Below, piece by piece: positions 1 to 9,260 of a stretch of DNA of 26,415 nucleotides (positions are counted from its first letter, which is position 1; each line of letters starts with the position of its first letter). The notes beneath the pieces were generated by a model. That model saw only the letters and a program-made list of their open reading frames with translations. It ran no database searches and had not been told where the DNA came from. Made by a program: the position numbers and the translations under genes. The stretch spans positions 1-26,415 of the forward strand of contig USIA01000010.1 in the NCBI GenBank assembly GCA_900554535.1. Reading direction: 5' to 3'. This stretch comes from an uncultured Oscillospiraceae bacterium. GTDB taxonomy: Bacteria > Bacillota > Clostridia > Oscillospirales > Acutalibacteraceae.

Positions 1-794
1 TCCCATAGCGCCGCACCGGTGGGGGTCTTTTCTGGCTTCTGCCTGCCGTAACTACCGGCTTTCTTTCGATGAACAACTGCTTGTCTACGCCCAGCGCCCA
101 GACGCCACCGCCGTCCTGGAGATCGAGCGATGGAACCGGCAATTTGGGCGCTGGGTAAACCGGGGCGCAAACGGCATTGCCGTTTTTGATGGGGAGCACA
201 ATGGCAAGCCCCGGCTGAAATACTACTTTGATATTTCCGATACCCATGAGGCCCGGTTCCCCCGACCCGTCCCCCTTTGGACGGTGCGGGAGGAATATGC
301 GCCGGACATCATTGAAACGCTGGAAAACAGCTTTGGAGAGCTGGAGCGCAAGGAGGATTTGGGTGAAGCACTGCTCTCTGCGGCAAAGAACGCCGTGGAG
401 GACAATATGCCCGACTACCTGGCAGAATTGAAAACCCTCACGGAAGGCAGCTTTCTGGAAGAACTGGATGAGCTGAACCTGGAGGTGGAATACCGCAGGG
501 CGGTGCAAAACAGCATTGGATATATGCTGCTGGTGCGCTGCGGCCTTGACCCGTCTGAATACTTTGAGGATGAGGATTTTCGGGATGTGCTGAATTTCAA
601 CACTCCACAGACCCTGAACGCTTTGGGCGTGGCCACCGGGGACATCTCCCAGATGTGCCTTTCCGCCATTTCCCGCACGGTCCTTGCCCTGCAAAGACAG
701 CCCCAAAAAGAAAATCGCACATTTGAACCCCAGCAGAAAAACCAGTATGCTGTAACTGAACAGGAAAACACACAGCCGGAAAGGAGTTTTGAAT

Positions 795-1148
795 ATGACC
801 GAGATCACTTACACCAGGCAGGGCGACTACAATCTGCCGAACCTTCTGCCGCCCCAGGAGGAGCCGGTTCCCCATGGGAAATACGCATTGCTTCGGAAGA
901 AGTTCCTCAAGGAGCACCGCAGGGTGACGTACACCAACCTGCTGACCAGCGGCAAGCTGAACAGCCATCTGGCGGAGATCCAGCAGACCGCCCAGCGCCG
1001 GATGGAGGAAATCGTGGCGCAGATGGCGAAAGCCGAGGGCGTGACGGAGGAACTGAAAGCCAGCGACCAGATGAAATGGGTGGGGCTGATGAACAACATC
1101 CAGAACGCGGCGGAGGAAATGGTGCTGGCAGAACTGATTTACAGCTAA
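795..1148 (+). CDS. tnpV: TnpV-like transposon-associated protein, nested inside the giant gene
   Basis: This 117-residue protein begins TEITYTRQGDYNLPNL and ends with a helical segment containing DQMKWVGLMNNIQNAAEEM, the pattern of the small TnpV proteins found in Clostridia conjugative transposons. Its role is not established, despite the transposase-like name. ATG 795 is chosen because AAGGAG lies at 781-786 with an 8-base gap; TTG 789 is also in frame but is badly spaced. The whole gene lies inside the reading frame of the giant helicase/methylase protein in a different phase. There the giant frame encodes a Gly/Pro/Glu/Arg-rich, low-complexity linker, whereas the TnpV frame encodes an ordered-looking helical protein. 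I read TnpV as a real, expressed gene and the giant frame here as a tolerated readthrough linker. Confidence 0.8.
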   Translation: MTEITYTRQGDYNLPNLLPPQEEPVPHGKYALLRKKFLKEHRRVTYTNLLTSGKLNSHLAEIQQTAQRRMEEIVAQMAKAEGVTEELKASDQMKWVGLMNNIQNAAEEMVLAELIYS

Positions 1149-4100
1149 CGACCCAAGAGCCGGAACCGGAAGAAAGCGCAGGTGGCGAACAGCTCCCTGC
1201 GCTTTTGGATGAAAAGCAGATTATGGCCATCATCGCCAACAAGGATGATGACCTGAAATATAAGAAAAATCAGATCGAGCTTTTCTTCTCGGTTCACAGC
1301 GATGTTCAGGAACGGGCCGACTACCTGAAATCCGCTTATCAGGACCGGTACACTGAGATCATCGCTGACGGGCAGCGCCTGGGATATAAGCCCCAGGAGA
1401 ATGGCCTGCTCATGTGGGAAGGCTCTTACCCATCCCGCACCAAGGAATCCGTTTTTTCCTGGGATATTGTGGCCCAGTGGACTGCCCAGCTCATTGACAA
1501 AAAAGAATATTTCATTCAGACGGACATCCCGCAGCTCCTTACCCAGGAGAGCCAGCAGATGTCCCTTTTTGATTTTGCGGCGTTTCAGCAGCCAGCCCAG
1601 GCCGAGGGTACGGCCCAACCATCCATTTTCCCTCACCCGGCTCTGCCTCAGCAGGTAATCGACGAGGCGCTGTGCGTTGGTGCCAACGACCAGAACAGCC
1701 GCCTCATCATCTGCGCCTATTTCAAAAAGGATAAGCCGGACAATGCCAGGTTCCTGGCAGAGCACTATGTAGAGAACGGCGCTGGCTTTTATCTGGATGG
1801 CCGACAGTATGCCATCTGGTACAACGCCGAGGGAATCCGCATTGCCCAGGGCGAAAGCGCCCAGCGTTCCAGCGCCACCCTCATCCCCTGGGAACAGGCG
1901 GCGGCCCGTATCCGGGAACTGCTGGATTTGGGCCGGTATATGCCCCAGAGCGAGCTGGACCGGGTGGACGGGTATGAACGCCAGCAACGGGCCGCGCAGC
2001 TATGGTATCTCCGGCAGGATTTTGCAGAAGGCACCGCCGACGCGGGCTATCTTCCCACGGTGAATGCCATTTACGGCAAAAATCATGGGTTTCCAGAGGA
2101 AAGCGCCGCCATAAGCAATTTGTTAGGCCATCCGGAGGGGCTGCAGAACCTGCGGGATGAGCTGGAGCAGTTTGTCCAGGCATACAGAGAGAACCGGGAA
2201 CTGCTGCGATTCCATTTCCACCGTCCGCAAAAATTGCTGGAGCAGCTTTCCGACCTGCAGCGGGAACCGCTGCACTTTACCGCCGCCGAAGGGTACGCCC
2301 CCCAGCGGCGTTTTTTCATCTCCGGGGACGAGATCGACAACCTTCTCCGGGGTGGAAAACGCAGCACCGATTACCGGCTGGCCGTGTATTCTTTCTATCG
2401 CAACCACACAGAGCGCAAGGAACGGGAGAATTTCTTAAAGCACTACCACGGCGAGTACAGCGGCCATTCCGGTGGGAATGACGATGTGACCTACCAGCTC
2501 AGTAAAGGTGTTTCTTTCAGCCACGGCAGTATTACCGCCCCCTACGCCAAGGTGGAGCTGAAATGGAACGCCGTGGAAAAGCGCGTCAGCGCCATGATCG
2601 CCCAGGGGCGGTTCCTCACCGATGAGGACCGCGCCGCCATGCCGCAGTATGAGAAGCACCAGCTTGCCCGGAATATCCGCACTTTCTTTGAGAATGTGCC
2701 GCAGGAGCAGCCCCACCCCTATCCCTTTGGCTTTGACTATTGGGACGCGGTGAAGCTCATCGAGCCGCAGCTTGACGACCCGGCCCGTGTGGAAGAAATC
2801 TATCAGATGATGGTCCCCGTTTGGGAGGCCACCCCGCAGGATGACAGGATGTATGCCCTGCGCCGGCAGGCATTTGAAAACCTCACCGCCTTCCGGCAGA
2901 GAACCTTCACGCTCTTTGCAGAGCACAAGGAGCCTGCGGCTCCTGCTATGCCGCAAGCCAAAGCCTACGACCTGGGCTATGGCCATTTGGGAAATGGGAT
3001 TACTGTGTGGAACCGGCTGGAGAAAGAACACGGGGACTACAAAACGGTTGCCCACATCGCGCCGGACCGCACGGTAACGATTTATGATGAGGAAATGCCC
3101 CAGGCAGTGCGGGAGGAAATCCAGCGGATTGCTGACACTTCGGAAATGACCATTTCCGTGACCCAGGACGCGCCGGTGTTCGCCGTGCCACCCAGGGTAC
3201 AGGAACCGCCTCAAAAAGAAGAACCGGCAGACCCCTACCCGGAGCTGGCCGCCCAGGTGCTGCGCTTTGTGGGAGAGTTTGACGGTTCCCGCATGGGCTA
3301 TGGTGAAGATGACGCCCAAGCGTTGGAAAATATTGCCCAGCAGCTTCACGACCCCGTTCAGCGGGAGGAAATCCGCAGACTGCTTCAATCCTTCCTGGAC
3401 CATGCGGACCCGGAAGAAGAAATCGCGGTGGACATCACCCTCTGTATGGAGCAGATCGGGGAGCTGCCCCTGGCCCTTACCCCGGAACAGGCGCGGATAG
3501 AAGAAATCGCCGGTTATCTGGAGGAGGCCGGATATGCGGCTTCCAGAGAACTGGTCGAAGAAGGCTTGATGGATTACCGTGCTCATGGCGGCAAAGGTAA
3601 CAGCCAGGATGTTGCCGACTTCATTGAGCGCGAGTTTTTGTCCGAGGAGACGGAACCTGCTTCACTGGAGATCGCCAAAGAGTTTATCAACGATTTCTGC
3701 GAGGCCGAGTATGGCAGCCCAGCCGACTTCAGTGATCTGGAAAAGGTGGGCATTGCCTACCCCACTGTCACGGATGAGGAAATCCCCATCCAGGTCAATG
3801 CCGATCTGGTCCATTACCGTATTGAGCGTTATCTGGGCGGGCAGTTTTTGGAGCGCAGGCAGTATGAGAGCCTGGATGAACTCATCCAAAATGAGCTGGC
3901 CGAACTGGACTTTGACGACCTCGTTTCCGTTTCCGATGAGGAGCTGGAATCCATCAGTACCACGCCGGAGCAGGATTCGGATGACTACCGCTTACTCAGC
4001 CGCCTGAAAGACGACTGCGACTACTTCCTGGGCGTTGGCGGACGGGCGGAAAAGCACCTGTGGGCTGGGAACGTGCGGGAACAGATCGCAAAAATGCGGG

Positions 4101-4960
4101 AACTTTATGCTGCCCTGCCAGATGAACCGGAATGGCTCACCATGGAGGACATCGACCGTTACGCCCAGCGCATGGAGCCGCCTTACGAAGTGGTGGTGTA
4201 CCATCATTTTGAAAATGGGGTTGATGAACGGCTGGATTACCAAACGCTGGCGGAGGCCGAACAAGCTGCACAAAAATATGTGGCCGGCACTATGGAGGGC
4301 GAGGATGGCTTTGCCTATGATGGCGCGGGTATCTATGACCTTCAGGAGAACAGATGGCTGCGGGTTTACGGGAACTTCCCTGATGAACGAGCCATTGAGC
4401 AGGCAAAACAAGCCCCTGCCGCAGAGGAACAGCCAGCCAGCCCAGAGCAGGCCGATTTACAGCCTAAAAAAGAAGAAGCACTCCCCCTGCCGCCGAAGCG
4501 CCCCCGCCGTGAGCGCATTACCTTCACCACTCTGCACCCGGAGATCCCAAGGGACCAGCGCCATGATTTCCACATCACCGACGACGCCTTGGGCCACGGC
4601 ACCCCCAGCGAGAAATACGCGGCCAATGTTGCCGCCATCCGCACCTTGAAGCAGATTGAGGCGGAGGAACGGCTGGCCACACCCGAAGAACAGGAAATCC
4701 TATCCCGCTATGTGGGCTGGGGCGGCCTTGCAAACTGCTTTGAACAAACCAGCCCCCATTATGAGGAACTGAAATCTCTGCTGGATTCGGAGGAATACGC
4801 AGCGGCCAGGGCCAGCTCCCTCACCGCCTTTTACACGCCGCCCGTGATCATCCGGGGAATCTATAAGGCCCTCGCTCAGATGGGCTTTACCCAGGGCAAC
4901 ATTTTGGACAAAACCACGCCGAGATTGATACAATTCCATACCCTCAAAAATGCCGTAAAT

Positions 4961-4983
4961 CCGCCGTTTCTGGGCGGTTTTTT
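4961..4983 (+). terminator. Intrinsic-terminator-like hairpin inside the chimeric tail of the giant gene
   Basis: CCGCC (4961-4965) pairs with GGCGG (4973-4977) across a 7-base loop and is followed by six T residues. It lies within the out-of-family tail of the giant reading frame, which suggests that the tail is fortuitous translation of DNA that was once intergenic. Confidence 0.55.
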
Positions 4984-5051
4984 ATTTTCCGGCACTGTGG
5001 CAGCATAGGCAGAACGGCATCCTTGCCAGGGTGAATCGCCCTCTTCAGTGG

Positions 5052-5088
5052 TACTCTGTAACGATAGAAAAGCTATCGTTACAGAGTA
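5052..5088. repeat. Perfect 16-bp inverted repeat with 5-base loop
   Basis: TACTCTGTAACGATAG (5052-5067) and its exact complement CTATCGTTACAGAGTA (5073-5088) flank AAAAG. The half-motif CTATCGTTA recurs directly at 5092-5100. There is no T-run after it, so it is not a normal intrinsic terminator. It sits about 90 bp upstream of the restriction-operon promoter. It may be an operator, a recombination site or an element end. Confidence 0.85.
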
Positions 5089-5179
5089 GGGCTATCGTTA
5101 AGATGTAGAGAGCGTGAGAATCTGCCAGCTTAAATATCACTTAATATCAGTAAATATTAAAAGATACTCAAAAAGGGGC

Positions 5180-5208
5180 TTGAAAAACAGCAAGGGATCT
5201 GCTATAAT
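5180..5208 (+). promoter_or_regulatory. Sigma-A promoter of the restriction-modification operon
   Basis: TTGAAA at 5180-5185 and TATAAT at 5203-5208 are separated by exactly 17 bases. Transcription would start near 5215, about 40 bases before the HTH gene start. The DNA just upstream is AT-rich (TTAATATCAGTAAATATTAAAAG), which could act as an UP-type region. Confidence 0.75.
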
Positions 5209-5254
5209 TTTATCTGTATTACTATGTCTTTTGGTAGCTTGAGAGGTGAACGCT

Positions 5255-5449
5255 ATGAGCGAGAGAATGGATGACAACTATATCAGCCTTGAAGAAGCAG
5301 CTGAATACTTGAACATCAAGCCAGTAACTTTACGGAAGTGGATTAAGCAAAAGACAGACCTCCCTGCGCATCAAATTGGGCGCTTATGGAAGTTCAAACG
5401 CTCCGAACTGGACGCATGGGTAAAAAGTGGGAAGAGCGCCATGAGGTAA
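5255..5449 (+). CDS. Excisionase-family HTH DNA-binding protein, possible R-M controller
   Basis: This 64-residue protein is almost entirely one winged-helix domain of the excisionase/MerR-like type: ISLEEAAEYLNI, KPVTLRKWIKQ, then IGRLWKFKRSELDAWV. ATG 5255 is preferred because GAGAGG at 5241-5246 precedes it by 8 bases; the in-frame GTG at 5246 overlaps that site. It is the first gene after the promoter, 27 bases before the amino-methyltransferase gene and co-directional with the whole operon. The family includes element excisionases and small transcription regulators. Its place at the head of a restriction-modification operon suggests a controller-like role, perhaps binding the nearby inverted repeat. 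That role is inference, because classical C proteins belong to a different HTH family. Confidence 0.8.
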   Translation: MSERMDDNYISLEEAAEYLNIKPVTLRKWIKQKTDLPAHQIGRLWKFKRSELDAWVKSGKSAMR

Positions 5450-5476
5450 AATTCTGCAAAGGAAAGGGCTGTTAAT

Positions 5477-6202
5477 ATGGCTGAAATAACATTATATAAT
5501 CAGGATTGCATTGCTGCCATGAAACAAATTGATGCGGAATCTATCGATTTGATCGTTACTGATCCACCATACAATCTTGGCAATTTCATGAAGAAAAGAG
5601 ATACAAATCTCAAGAAAATGCGCGATAATTTTTTCGGATCTGCCGGATGGGACGACATGGAATTTGATGAATGGTCAAAGTCTATGGATGAATTTTTCAA
5701 GGCCTCTGCAAGAGTAATAAAAAAAGGTGGAACCATGATAGTTTTCATGGCCATCATCAAAGTCGAAACTGTAATACAGTTGGCAGAAAAACACGGATTT
5801 TACTATAAAACCACAGGAATCTGGCATAAAACGAATCCAATGCCGAGGAATATGAACCTTCATTTTGTAAATTCGACAGAAGCATGGATTTATTTTACAT
5901 ATAAAAAGAAAACAGGAACATTTAATAATGGTGGTGCGATGTTTCACGATTTTATCGAAACATCTGTAACGCCCAACGGAGAACGTAGGTTTGGCAAGCA
6001 TCCTACCCAAAAACCAGAAAGTCTCATTCAGCATTTTGTTGAGATTTTGTCGAATCCCAATGACACTGTACTTGATCCTTTTATGGGAAGTGGTACAACC
6101 GGAGTGGTCTCCAAACGGACGGATCGAAATTTTATAGGTATCGAGTTAGACGAGGGGTATTTTAAGATAGCTCAGGATAGGATTCAGGAGGCACGAGGAT
6201 GA
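5477..6202 (+). CDS. DNA amino-methyltransferase (N4-cytosine or N6-adenine), beta class
   Basis: This 241-residue SAM-dependent DNA methyltransferase has catalytic motif IV, TDPPYNLG, at residues 28-35 and the SAM-binding motif DPFMGSGTTG near residue 200. That order (DPPY first, FxGxG last) defines the beta class, which methylates an exocyclic amino group. KHPTQKP, a usual companion motif, precedes the SAM motif. The start ATG 5477 follows GGAAAGG. Its stop overlaps the start of the cytosine-5 methyltransferase gene by four bases (ATGA), which implies translational coupling. In this operon it should protect one strand of an asymmetric site while its neighbour protects the other. DPPY does not by itself decide between adenine and N4-cytosine, and the sequence specificity cannot be read from here. 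Confidence 0.93.
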   Translation: MAEITLYNQDCIAAMKQIDAESIDLIVTDPPYNLGNFMKKRDTNLKKMRDNFFGSAGWDDMEFDEWSKSMDEFFKASARVIKKGGTMIVFMAIIKVETVIQLAEKHGFYYKTTGIWHKTNPMPRNMNLHFVNSTEAWIYFTYKKKTGTFNNGGAMFHDFIETSVTPNGERRFGKHPTQKPESLIQHFVEILSNPNDTVLDPFMGSGTTGVVSKRTDRNFIGIELDEGYFKIAQDRIQEARG

Positions 6203-7272
6203 GACCAAAGGTGATTGATTTGTTTGCCGGGGTCGGCGGATTGTCCCTTGGTTTTGAAAAATGCGGATTTGATGTAATACTGGCAAATGAATATGATCCT
6301 TCTATTGCTGCAGCATATGAGATGAATCACAAAGGTACAAAAATGATTGTCGGTGACATTACCGCCCTGGATCTCGAAAAAACCTTTGGCAGCTATGAGG
6401 GAAAGGTGGATGTCGTTATTGGAGGTCCTCCTTGTCAAGGCTTTTCACAAAAAGGACAACGAAAAACAATTCATGATGAGAGAAATTTTCTCTTTAAATA
6501 TTACGTGAGAGTAGTCGGACTTGTAAAACCTCGATACTTTGTAATGGAAAATGTGCCAAATCTGCTGACTGCAGAAGGGGGATATTTCCGTAAGGAAATT
6601 GAAGAACTTTTTAATTCTATGGGCTATCAATTGAAAATGGGTGTCCTCAATGCATCAGATTATGGTGTTCCACAAAACAGGCGGAGGGCGGTCATTATCG
6701 GTAAACGGAATGGAGACGCACCTGCTTTGCCAAAGCCCCATAATGCAACAGTAACTATTTGGGATGCAATCAGTGATCTTGCCTATTTAAATTCTGGGGA
6801 AGGCAGTGAAGAACAGGAATATCGCTTTGAGCCACAAAGTGAGTATCAAAAAAAACTTCGCAATGGAAGCAATGTGCTGTACAATCATGTGGCTACCAAG
6901 CATTCTAAATTGGCGTTAGAAAGATTGGCAATGATTCCGCCTAATGCAGGAAGGGAAGTTTTACCAAAGGAACATCTAACTAAGTCGATCTATAGCGGTA
7001 CATGGACTCGTATGAGGAAGGACGAGATATCGGTTACCATCACCACAAGATTTGATACTCCGTCCTCCGGTAAATTTACTCACCCGTTTCTTAATCGAGC
7101 TATTACTGTCCGAGAAGCTGCGAGAATACAATCATTTCCTGATAGTTTTAAATTTACAGGAAATAAGGGATCGCAGATGAAGCAAGTCGGTAATGCCGTG
7201 CCGCCATTATTGGCTGAAGCAATAGCCAGTGTGATACTGAATGATATCGAGGAGGATGGAAAGAATGAATAG
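6199..7272 (+). CDS. DNA (cytosine-5) methyltransferase
   Basis: This 357-residue enzyme has the full set of m5C methyltransferase motifs in order: I (DLFAGVGGLSLGFE, near residue 7), IV with catalytic cysteine (GGPPCQGFS, near residue 76), VI (MENVPNL, near residue 115), VIII (QNRRRAVIIG), IX (VREAARIQSFPD) and X (QVGNAVPP). The target-recognition region lies between VIII and IX and is fairly short. The gene starts inside the stop of the amino-methyltransferase and ends 8 bases past the start of the GTPase gene, so the three are tightly coupled. It most likely modifies one strand of the recognition site of the attached nuclease. LlaJI and BsuMI systems, as known, use two m5C enzymes; here only one of the pair is m5C. 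The DNA is AT-rich compared with both flanks. Confidence 0.96.
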   Translation: MRPKVIDLFAGVGGLSLGFEKCGFDVILANEYDPSIAAAYEMNHKGTKMIVGDITALDLEKTFGSYEGKVDVVIGGPPCQGFSQKGQRKTIHDERNFLFKYYVRVVGLVKPRYFVMENVPNLLTAEGGYFRKEIEELFNSMGYQLKMGVLNASDYGVPQNRRRAVIIGKRNGDAPALPKPHNATVTIWDAISDLAYLNSGEGSEEQEYRFEPQSEYQKKLRNGSNVLYNHVATKHSKLALERLAMIPPNAGREVLPKEHLTKSIYSGTWTRMRKDEISVTITTRFDTPSSGKFTHPFLNRAITVREAARIQSFPDSFKFTGNKGSQMKQVGNAVPPLLAEAIASVILNDIEEDGKNE

Positions 7273-9226
7273 GCCCGATAACATACTTGTTTATGATGAG
7301 ATGGATTTGAAGCTGGGAATTAAATCGTCCCTACCCCATGTGAAAAGCACACTTGCCTTGGCTATCTTGCTGTGGGAGTGTTCGGATCATCCGTCAGAGT
7401 TGATTTATTCAACACAGAACGGCGATGAGACGGTTATGACTGAGCAGCTTGAGCAGTGGATTATTGACTATCTGGCGGATATTTGCGATGAAGAACAAAT
7501 ATCTCCAGACGATTTAATAGCGGGCTTTAATCAGAACCAACTTTTCAAGTCCCAGATGGAAGCGCTCATGGTTGCTTTTGAGTTGATTTGGAAACTTGCG
7601 AAGGTTAGCTTTGTTGACACAACAAAGGCGGCCAGTGCAGAAAGGACTGGTGGTGTCCGTTTTCCTAAGAAGTTAATGTACTCTATCAATATTGACATCA
7701 TACACAGTGTGATTAGAGGTAACGAGAATGCTTATTGCAGAGTTCTCTTAGCTTGGACAGGATTTAATGTTCCTACGGATCCTGAGTGCGAGAAAACGCT
7801 TATCTATCTGCTGACTGCGCTTTCTGAAGGCGCAGTGTTTAAGTTGACGGATGGAAATCGGGATGTGATTTTCAATCAAAACAGCATATACCGTAAACTG
7901 TTGGAAACAGCGGATGCGGTAGATGTGAACGGAGATAAAGAAGCCAAAGGACCACTTCGCATCTTGAAATCTATGCTTTCCGAGGGTATGAATCCTTACC
8001 TTCAGTATTCTAATGGTAAAGTTACCGTTGCAACACCGAATAGCGAAAAACTTGAGGATTATCAAAAGCGTGTTGATACTCTTTTGCGCTTGTATGCTAC
8101 AAAAGTCATAGGATTGGATGATTTGGAGGCCGATACAGAAGGCATCAGCCTTGACGATTTAGAAGAGTCTCGTATCAGTAGTGGCACTAATATTCTTCTG
8201 TATGGCGTTCCAGGTTCCGGAAAGAGCTGGACTATTGAACACGAATATTGCAGAGCAGAAAGTCATGTCGAGCGACTCGTATTCCATCCTGATTATACAT
8301 ATTCGGATTTCGTAGGACAGATTCTGCCAGATGTTGATGAAGAGGGACTTGTCACATACAAGTTTACGCCTGGGCCTTTTACAACGATTCTTCGGGATGC
8401 TTACAGGAATCCGACACAGGAATATATCCTTATCATTGAGGAAATAAATCGTGGGAATGCGCCAGCAATTTTCGGTGAAGTATTCCAACTACTCGACAGA
8501 GCCGTTGAACCAAAGAGGGAGCAGGATGTCGTGTATCCCACAGGAACAAGTGAGTACGGTATTACTAATCGGTATATGGCAACAGTCATTTACGGTGATG
8601 GCAGCCATAAAGTGCGCATTCCCTCGAATTTGTCTGTAATCGGAACCATGAACACATCAGACCAAAATGTTTTCACATTGGACACTGCGTTCCAACGTAG
8701 ATGGAATATGCGGCTAATCGAAAACACTTTCGAGAATGTACGCTCCTCTCTGGCCGATGCGGTGATTCTTGATACGGATGTAACCTGGAAGATGTTCTGT
8801 ACAACAATTAACAAGATTGTGGTGGGCAATAAAGCCAAAATGGCATCTGCTGAAGACAAACGTCTGGGTGTATATTTCGTACATGAAAATGATTTGAAAT
8901 ATGATGAAAATGCCAATTCGACGGATAATAATCTTCGCAGTGAATATAATGCTCTGTTGAGGGCTGAACGGGATGGAGATCTCACTCCTGAACAAAAGAC
9001 CCGGCTGTATGAAATTCGTGAAGCCCTTAAAAGAATTCGTAAATTCCCAGAGAAAGTTATTAAGTACTTGTGGGATGATGCTTTTAAATTCAACCCGCAG
9101 GATCTGTTCGACACCACTCGATTTGACAACTTGGAAGATATCATCCGGCATTTTGTTTTTTCATATGGCAGGAGTCGATTTGATATTTTCAAGCAGACTG
9201 TTCGAGATACATTTTTTCCATCGTAA
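7265..9226 (+). CDS. McrB-like AAA+ GTPase, restriction subunit (LlaJI R1 / BsuMI YdiS type)
   Basis: ATG 7265 is chosen because AGGAGG (7250-7255) precedes it by 9 bases; ATG 7241 has no such site. The 653-residue product has an N-terminal part of about 300 residues that I do not recognise, probably the DNA-recognition region. The McrB-type AAA+ core follows: Walker A GVPGSGKS near residue 313, Walker B with IIEEINRGNAPAIFGEV near 390, and TMNTSD near 461. TMNTSD corresponds to the GTP-specificity motif TMNTAD of McrB, and an arginine-rich FQRRW segment follows it. It should use GTP hydrolysis to move along DNA and activate the partner nuclease encoded 34 bases downstream. Because methyltransferases are linked, it probably restricts unmodified DNA, as LlaJI does, and not methylated DNA as McrBC does. 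Confidence 0.9.
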   Translation: MNRPDNILVYDEMDLKLGIKSSLPHVKSTLALAILLWECSDHPSELIYSTQNGDETVMTEQLEQWIIDYLADICDEEQISPDDLIAGFNQNQLFKSQMEALMVAFELIWKLAKVSFVDTTKAASAERTGGVRFPKKLMYSINIDIIHSVIRGNENAYCRVLLAWTGFNVPTDPECEKTLIYLLTALSEGAVFKLTDGNRDVIFNQNSIYRKLLETADAVDVNGDKEAKGPLRILKSMLSEGMNPYLQYSNGKVTVATPNSEKLEDYQKRVDTLLRLYATKVIGLDDLEADTEGISLDDLEESRISSGTNILLYGVPGSGKSWTIEHEYCRAESHVERLVFHPDYTYSDFVGQILPDVDEEGLVTYKFTPGPFTTILRDAYRNPTQEYILIIEEINRGNAPAIFGEVFQLLDRAVEPKREQDVVYPTGTSEYGITNRYMATVIYGDGSHKVRIPSNLSVIGTMNTSDQNVFTLDTAFQRRWNMRLIENTFENVRSSLADAVILDTDVTWKMFCTTINKIVVGNKAKMASAEDKRLGVYFVHENDLKYDENANSTDNNLRSEYNALLRAERDGDLTPEQKTRLYEIREALKRIRKFPEKVIKYLWDDAFKFNPQDLFDTTRFDNLEDIIRHFVFSYGRSRFDIFKQTVRDTFFPS

Positions 9227-9260
9227 TGTAGACGATGCGGGATAAAGGTGGTGATGGTTC

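Larger units (their letters stand above)
2..5008 (+). pseudogene. Conjugative-element DNA helicase/N6-methylase-like giant protein, 5' partial and truncated before the methylase core
   Basis: The frame is open from the window edge, so the true start lies upstream; 1668 residues are visible. The first residues (FLASACRNYRLSFDEQLL, then YAQRPDATA and RWVNRGANGIAVFD) match the N-terminal ArdC-like part of the giant helicase/methylase proteins of Tn1549/CTn-type elements. Acidic polyvalent-protein-like segments follow. Near the end come HDFHITDD, RYVGWGGLANCFE and SLTAFYTPP, which normally lead into the SAM-binding motif and then an SNF2 helicase. In this family GNIL is normally followed by an EPSCGTGNF-type motif. 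Here GNILD continues into about 33 unrelated residues that read through a terminator-like hairpin and stop at 5006-5008. The gene is therefore broken at about 4908 and lacks both the methylase and helicase cores. A short linker (about residues 255-385) is overprinted by TnpV. The family is clear; any residual function is doubtful. Confidence 0.85.

Noticed and set aside
1145..1987. 280-residue minus-strand open frame
   Set aside because: Antisense shadow of the giant gene, with no start signal or motif.
2435..3586. 383-residue minus-strand open frame inside the giant element gene
   Set aside because: No ribosome binding site or recognisable domain. The plus frame matches the element family over the whole span.
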